NCBI GenBank assembly: GCA_023268595.1 | Contig: JALQUD010000025.1 | Location: 339-8,177 of the forward strand | Source of the DNA: Candidatus Saccharimonadia bacterium | GTDB lineage: Bacteria > Patescibacteriota > Saccharimonadia > Saccharimonadales > UBA4665 | Length of the DNA stretch: 7,839 nt | Direction: 5' to 3' | Part shown: positions 4,514 to 7,839 of the stretch, piece by piece | How positions within the stretch are numbered: the first letter of the stretch is position 1 | Layout of the letters: every line of letters begins with the position of its first letter | Translations under genes and position numbers: made by a program | Notes under the pieces: generated by a model | Databases searched by the model: none | The model's input: only the letters and a program-made list of their open reading frames with translations | Told to the model about the DNA's origin: nothing

Positions 4514-6049
4514 CTAAGGAGGGCCAGGCGAAAAGATGTCACCCGTCATATAGGCGTTCCATTCCTGGCCGGTCAGCCCGTGGCCGCCGGCGCGCAGGAA
4601 GTAGCTCATAGCATCGCCACGGTAGTTCTTGCCGGTGTCCGGACGCCAGCCTTTGCCGCCCAGGCCGTTGTTTCCATAGCCATATAGTGAATAGACCGGC
4701 GTGGCGTTGACGTAGGACAGGAATTCACCCTGCGGATCAGCGTTGCCGTCATCGGTGGCGCTTGCCACGATGGCGCGCCGTGGCGCCACCAGGGCAATCA
4801 GTTCGTGCTGGTCGACCGGCAGGCTATCGACTTTATTGTTATAAGCCTTGTACGTCTGTGGGAACCAGTGCGGGAAGCTGTCGTTGATGCGCTGGACCGT
4901 CTCGCCACCCACACCACCATCACCACGGCGGGCCAGTTTGGCACCGGTGGAACCGGAGTCGTTGGAGATGACCGCCGCAAAGCGGGTGTCCTGTGCGCCA
5001 GCCCACAGCGATGCCTTACCACTACGTGAGTGGCCGATGACCGCCACCTTCTTGGGGTCGATATCGGTATCGGTCTGCAGATAGTCCATGGCGCGCATGG
5101 CAGCCCACGACCAGGCACCGATCGCCCGGGCGGCGTTGTCCTTATCGGCACCGATCATCTTGCTGATGACCTTGTCGCGGTAGCCACCGCCGTCCGCGGC
5201 CACGTCGTTACCGACGTTGATCGGAGCCACAGCGTAGCCGTTCTGGAGCAGCTTGGCAATCGGCATGTAGTCGGAATTCTGGTTGAAGTCGTCACTGCCG
5301 TTGTTGCGGTGGTCGATGATAACGAAGGTACCCTTGGGCTTGGCTTCACTCTTAGGAATGAACACGCGGATCGGGAAACTGCCTGAACCGTTAGGTCCCG
5401 TGTAGTTGATGGTGACGTTTTTGCGGACATTACTGCCGGAAGTCGTCGGTTTGACGTCAAATGTGACGTTGGTAGGCTCCGGAATGAAACCATAGACGTT
5501 CTGACGGAAGTCCTGGAGCAGCTCGGCCCGGCGCTGGCTTTCCCAGATCGCTTTGGTAGAGACAGGCTGTCCGTTCTTGAGCGTCAGCGGGTTCGGATAA
5601 TCCTTGCCATCGATCTTGACGGTCGGCTGGCCGGCCGTCGGTGGCACCGGCGTTGGCGGAGTGGTCGGCGGCGTCGTCGGTGGTGGCGTCGTAGGTGGCG
5701 GAGTGGTCGGCGGAGGAGTGGTTCCACCACCGCTATAGGTCTTGCCCCAGTTACTCAACAGGATGCTCAGATCGGCGATAGTCACCTTGCCGTCACCGTT
5801 CAGGTCGGCAGTGTCGCCGGTCTTGTTGAAGTTGCTCAACAGAATACTCAGGTCAGCGATGGTGACTTTGTTATCACCATTAAGGTCGCCCTGCAAGTTC
5901 GGGTTCACTGCCGCGAAGGACTGCCATATGAAAGCGACGCCCACGACGCCCAAAACAACCGACGCCATCGTGGCGCGTTTGCGCTCGGTGGACATCCGTT
6001 GGAAAGCGTTCGTTACATTTTTTACTGATTTTACTGGGGTGCGCTTCAC
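4514..6049 (-). CDS. Membrane-anchored or secreted dockerin-CE15 glucuronoyl esterase
   Basis: The same CE15 catalytic domain as its downstream neighbour, with a surface-attachment front end. Counting from the GTG at 6049 (511 residues): a strongly basic start (1-28), one hydrophobic segment at about 29-47 serving as signal peptide or anchor, and two dockerin-type Ca-binding repeats at 55-74 and 82-101 (each DLNGDnKVTIADLSILLSN-like, 27 residues apart). A Pro/Thr linker (about 109-138) leads to the esterase. Catalytic residues are Ser341 in GHSRSGK, Asp364 at +23 (Glu in the neighbour), Asp438 before PQGEF, and His490. The start is uncertain. GTG 6049 has GGA seven bases upstream and a natural basic n-region. 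ATG 5995 (493 residues) gives a compact signal but has no ribosome site. ATG 6196 would read through an antisense Excalibur relic and is unlikely. No cohesin partner is visible. Confidence 0.85.
   Translation of the reverse strand: MKRTPVKSVKNVTNAFQRMSTERKRATMASVVLGVVGVAFIWQSFAAVNPNLQGDLNGDNKVTIADLSILLSNFNKTGDTADLNGDGKVTIADLSILLSNWGKTYSGGGTTPPPTTPPPTTPPPTTPPTTPPTPVPPTAGQPTVKIDGKDYPNPLTLKNGQPVSTKAIWESQRRAELLQDFRQNVYGFIPEPTNVTFDVKPTTSGSNVRKNVTINYTGPNGSGSFPIRVFIPKSEAKPKGTFVIIDHRNNGSDDFNQNSDYMPIAKLLQNGYAVAPINVGNDVAADGGGYRDKVISKMIGADKDNAARAIGAWSWAAMRAMDYLQTDTDIDPKKVAVIGHSRSGKASLWAGAQDTRFAAVISNDSGSTGAKLARRGDGGVGGETVQRINDSFPHWFPQTYKAYNNKVDSLPVDQHELIALVAPRRAIVASATDDGNADPQGEFLSYVNATPVYSLYGYGNNGLGGKGWRPDTGKNYRGDAMSYFLRAGGHGLTGQEWNAYMTGDIFSPGPP
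4959..4993 (-). repeat. 35-bp block identical to 3643-3677 (esterase paralogue copy 2)
   Basis: Second copy of the identical block. It lies in the region coding from the serine-motif helix towards the catalytic acid of the dockerin-bearing esterase. Confidence 0.8.
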
Positions 6050-6059
6050 TATGCGTTCC

Positions 6060-6088
6060 AGTATACGTGGCCATTGCAAAACGGTAAA
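6060..6088 (-). promoter_or_regulatory. Possible promoter of the dockerin-esterase gene
   Basis: The minus strand reads TTTACC (6088-6083), a 17-bp spacer, then TATACT (6065-6060). Transcription would start near 6053, only a few bases before the GTG at 6049 and about 58 before the ATG at 5995. If real, the GTG would be almost leaderless, which conflicts with use of its GGA ribosome site. The true promoter may instead lie in the AT-rich repeats upstream. Confidence 0.4.
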
Positions 6089-6094
6089 GTTTAG

Positions 6095-6157
6095 CTGCAG
6101 ATTAGCCTTGATGTCGACCGCCTCGACCGCGACAAAGACGGCATCGGCTGCGAATAA
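6095..6157 (+). pseudogene. Relic of an Excalibur-type calcium-binding domain (C-terminal end only)
   Basis: On the plus strand, the frame from 6095 to the TAA at 6155-6157 reads a short peptide ending LDVDRLDRDKDGIGCE. This matches the conserved C-terminus of the Excalibur domain (Asp-rich Ca loop, then the GxxCE end). An in-frame TAG at 6092-6094 closes it upstream, and I find no start codon or ribosome site. Excalibur domains are usually C-terminal on secreted bacterial proteins, so this looks like the tail of a decayed gene now sitting antisense upstream of the esterase. Chance resemblance is possible but the motif is quite specific. Confidence 0.45.
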
Positions 6158-6202
6158 TACCGGCTCTCTCCGGTGGTCTGCATACCTACCTGGCATAGTG
6201 TG

Positions 6203-6235
6203 GAAAATATATAGAAACTATATAGAAAATATATA
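6203..6235. repeat. Three tandem 11-bp AT-rich repeats upstream of the dockerin-esterase gene
   Basis: GAAAATATATA (6203-6213), GAAACTATATA (6214-6224) and GAAAATATATA (6225-6235) follow without gaps and differ at one base. The 11-bp period is close to one helical turn, so bound factors or A-tract bends would fall on the same face. They lie about 155-185 bp upstream of the GTG at 6049. Possible roles are an operator, an UP-like element or curved DNA. Confidence 0.75.
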
Positions 6236-6303
6236 ATTTCACGACTATCATTAGGCCCCCTGTGGCCGCCTTCTTCCACGCTTGGAAAATCAGATAATTA
6301 AGA

Positions 6304-6331
6304 AAAACCCGCCGGGTGAAGGGCGGGTTTT
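6304..6331. terminator. Intrinsic terminator after the small secreted protein gene
   Basis: AAAACCCGCC (6304-6313) and GGCGGGTTTT (6322-6331) form a 10-bp stem with an 8-nt loop. On the minus strand a U-run ending in UUCUU follows. It lies 28 bases past the stop at 6359. The T4 on the plus strand makes it potentially bidirectional. Confidence 0.85.
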
Positions 6332-6358
6332 ATTCAAGCCGAATGACTCGGATTCAGA

Positions 6359-6724
6359 TTAGAAGAAACGTCCGAAGAAGCTTCCGATAACCTGGAAGAT
6401 GCGGCCGATGAAACCGAACAGACGGTCCAGGAAGCCGCCGAGGCCGCCGCCGTTGTTACCGTTGTCGCCACCACCGTAGCCATTGTCTCCGCTGTTGCGG
6501 TCATTGACCCAGTTGACGCAGTCGGCACGGCTTTCGAAGCCGAGGGCTGAGTAGCTCCGCCAGTTGGCACAGTCGGCACGGGTGGACGGTACCGAACTCT
6601 GGGCGCTTGCCGAGCCGATGGCTCCGGGCGCTACCAACGTACCAGCAACCGCCAAAACTGCCATCATGGCACCTAAGCGGGCGCGGCCGTGGCGAAAGCT
6701 GGAAATAATGGATTTAAGTTTCAT
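6359..6724 (-). CDS. Small secreted protein with Cys-containing repeats and a Phe-rich amphipathic C-terminal tail
   Basis: 121 residues; I recognise no named family. Residues 1-41 are a signal peptide (basic start, hydrophobic core, ASA cleavage before Gln42). The mature part begins with two related units, RADCANW (49-55) and RADCVNW (66-72), giving Cys52 and Cys69, which could form a disulfide. A Gly/Asn-rich linker covers about 78-97. The last 24 residues (98-121) form a predicted amphipathic helix: Asp100/Gly107/Gly114, Arg101/Arg108/Ser115 and Gly104/Gln111/Gly118 recur every seven residues on one face, with Leu, Ile, Val and Phe on the other. Net tail charge is about +2. This resembles membrane-active peptides or membrane-binding tails. 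AAAGGAG (6738-6732) lies seven bases before the ATG, making the start secure. The gene has its own promoter and terminator, so it is monocistronic. Confidence 0.8.
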   Translation of the reverse strand: MKLKSIISSFRHGRARLGAMMAVLAVAGTLVAPGAIGSASAQSSVPSTRADCANWRSYSALGFESRADCVNWVNDRNSGDNGYGGGDNGNNGGGLGGFLDRLFGFIGRIFQVIGSFFGRFF

Positions 6725-6750
6725 TGGCTGCTCCTTTCGTTACCATATCT

Positions 6751-6756
6751 ATTATA
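6751..6756 (-). promoter_or_regulatory. -10 box of the small secreted protein gene
   Basis: A perfect TATAAT on the minus strand (6756-6751) gives a leader of about 20 nt that includes the ribosome site. The -35 position has only a poor match, so activation by a factor, or a different -35 specificity, is possible. Confidence 0.55.
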
Positions 6757-6923
6757 CGGAGCCTGACAAATCCGTGACCTCTATCACACTGCAGCTTATC
6801 CACAGTTTCACGGCTAGGCCGGCAAGGTCTCACCGGTCATATGCACGTCGGAGTTTGCACGGGTGGTAGTAAATATTGCGACGAAAGCCCGATTACTGTG
6901 CCGCTTATCTGTTGTGCAGTCTG

Positions 6924-7616
6924 TTAAAGGCTGCGCTGGCGCACGTAGGCGCCTTCCTGGGCAGCCAGCTCATCGCCTGGCCGGATGACATCATCAGCTA
7001 CACCCGAGCGGTTGTCGCGGCGCATTTCCAGCCCCATCTGCAACACACCGAGGCATAGCAGCAGGAACGCATAGACCGCCAGATTGTCGGCCAGCGGCCG
7101 CCAGGCCTCCACCAAGGAGGTGACGATGATGCCGCCGAACATACCGAGCGCCACCGTGAACGTCTGACGGCTCGGCCAGCGACGCCAGAGTGCCACGATC
7201 GCGTAAACCGCTAGTACGATCTGGCCCAGTTCCAAAGAGAATAGCGACAGGCCGCCGAACAACAGCCCGCAGATGACCAGCGTGACAGTCCGCCCCGGCC
7301 GGTCGCGCCAGGTTTCCTGCTGCTGGAACGACCAGCGGCGCGTATCAGAAGCTGCGTTGGCAGACGTGCCGCCACCGGCGGCGGGTTCACGCTCGATGTG
7401 CACGTCGCTAGCCTTGGATTGTTTCTTCCTGCCGGCACGAAGCCTGACCAGATCAGGATTGAAATGCCCTGAAGTCTTGCGGATAGTAGGAGCCTTTGTG
7501 GCAGCAGCGCCTGCCGGCTTACGGCGTGGTGCCACGTCGTTGACGAACCGGGTGTGCATCGGCCCGGCCGGTGGACGGTATGCAGGTTGCTGAATGTCGA
7601 CAGGTCGCTTGTTCAT
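6924..7616 (-). CDS. Four-TM membrane protein of unknown function with a long basic N-terminal region
   Basis: 230 residues; no family recognised. The first 105 residues are hydrophilic and rich in Arg, Lys, Pro, Ala and Gly, with a basic cluster near 58-68, and are probably disordered and cytoplasmic. Four hydrophobic segments follow at about 111-128, 131-145, 153-170 and 177-195. The second and third are joined by a basic turn (RRWPSR), and the C-terminal 35 residues are charged. The ATG at 7616 starts the only long frame here, but no clear Shine-Dalgarno or promoter precedes it. The previous gene on this strand ends 49 bases upstream, so the two may be co-transcribed. The basic region followed by a membrane bundle could suit nucleic-acid, lipid or cell-wall contact at the membrane, but nothing in the sequence decides this. 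Confidence 0.75.
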   Translation of the reverse strand: MNKRPVDIQQPAYRPPAGPMHTRFVNDVAPRRKPAGAAATKAPTIRKTSGHFNPDLVRLRAGRKKQSKASDVHIEREPAAGGGTSANAASDTRRWSFQQQETWRDRPGRTVTLVICGLLFGGLSLFSLELGQIVLAVYAIVALWRRWPSRQTFTVALGMFGGIIVTSLVEAWRPLADNLAVYAFLLLCLGVLQMGLEMRRDNRSGVADDVIRPGDELAAQEGAYVRQRSL

Positions 7617-7665
7617 AACGTATCTAGTATGGCCTATCCGCCCAGCCGGCTCAAGAGGCTAACAG

Positions 7666-7839
7666 CTAACCGCTCTTCTTCCACAGATGATACGATAGCC
7701 CTCCCATAACCGTCAGCACCTGACCGAAGACGCTCACCGCGATGATCTGGATGACCGTATCGCTGACTCCAGTATAATCCGGCCGGTACAGCCTGACCAA
7801 CATCTGAAAGACGACTATGACCACTAACAGCAGGAAGCT
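7666..7839 (-). CDS. C-terminal end of a small membrane protein, continuing past the right edge
   Basis: The minus strand is open from the window edge to a TAG at 7668-7666, giving 57 residues. Two hydrophobic segments are visible, about residues 2-17 (FLLLVVIVVFQMLVRL) and about 28-52, joined by a polar loop (YRPDYTGVSDT). The protein ends in a basic tail (HLWKKSG). No family is recognised. It lies 49 bases upstream of the four-TM gene on the same strand, consistent with a small membrane-protein operon. It could begin just outside the window or extend further. Confidence 0.6.
   Translation of the reverse strand, partial: SFLLLVVIVVFQMLVRLYRPDYTGVSDTVIQIIAVSVFGQVLTVMGGLSYHLWKKSG

Noticed and set aside
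6050..6196. N-terminal extension of the dockerin esterase to the ATG at 6196
   Set aside because: There is no ribosome site, and the added residues are antisense to the Excalibur relic and precede the basic signal region without sense.
6203..6235. Tandem repeats as a CRISPR array
   Set aside because: Units are 11 bp, gapless and without spacers; no cas genes.
6199..6804. Two DnaA-box-like sequences (TTTTCCACA on the minus strand at 6207-6199, TTATCCACA at 6796-6804), the first beside AT-rich repeats
   Set aside because: Only two boxes 600 bases apart, with a secreted-protein gene between and no dnaA or dnaN nearby; too little for a replication origin.

Overview
The window looks like a chromosomal segment of a Patescibacteria/CPR bacterium, most likely Candidatus Saccharibacteria (TM7). 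This is an inference from gene content: compact genes, a small FtsB/DivIC-like protein, secreted proteins with one N-terminal membrane segment followed by a dockerin, an Excalibur-type Ca-binding remnant, and tRNAs with encoded CCA. No marker gene settles the taxonomy. TAG and TAA end the well-supported genes, and nothing suggests stop-codon recoding.

Layout, left to right. (1) 1-949: the C-terminal part of a large serine recombinase, reading off the left edge. Its last codons run into an initiator tRNA-fMet gene on the opposite strand, which is the signature of an integrated element whose attachment site is the 3' half of that tRNA. The tRNA has a near-consensus promoter (974-1002). Its intrinsic terminator (832-859) lies inside the recombinase frame. 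(2) 1266-1940: an FtsB/DivIC-like divisome gene (-) and a divergent CAU tRNA that looks more like tRNA-Ile2 than elongator tRNA-Met. (3) 1944-3047: a strong sigma70-type promoter right after the tRNA, a structured leader of about 170 nt, a short CPBP (Abi/Rce1) intramembrane protease gene with all three motifs, then a small one-TM protein gene with a perfect Shine-Dalgarno but an amber codon at position 8, and a strong hairpin. (4) 3134-6235: a bidirectional terminator, then two tandem minus-strand CE15 glucuronoyl-esterase-like genes. One is secreted. The other carries an N-terminal membrane segment, a two-repeat dockerin and a Pro/Thr linker. A small antisense Excalibur relic and three tandem 11-bp AT-rich repeats lie upstream. 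(5) 6304-6756: a short secreted protein with a Cys-containing duplicated motif, a Gly/Asn linker and a Phe-rich amphipathic C-terminal tail, with its own terminator and promoter. (6) 6924-7839: a four-TM protein of unknown function and the end of another small membrane protein, both minus strand.

Functional reading: most of the window encodes cell-surface functions (secreted or anchored carbohydrate esterases, a membrane protease, a secreted possibly membrane-active protein, membrane proteins of unknown role) beside a tRNA-targeted integrated element. The best candidates for undescribed biology are the leader-CPBP-small membrane protein unit, the secreted protein with the heptad-patterned amphipathic tail, and the dockerin-CE15 tandem pair.
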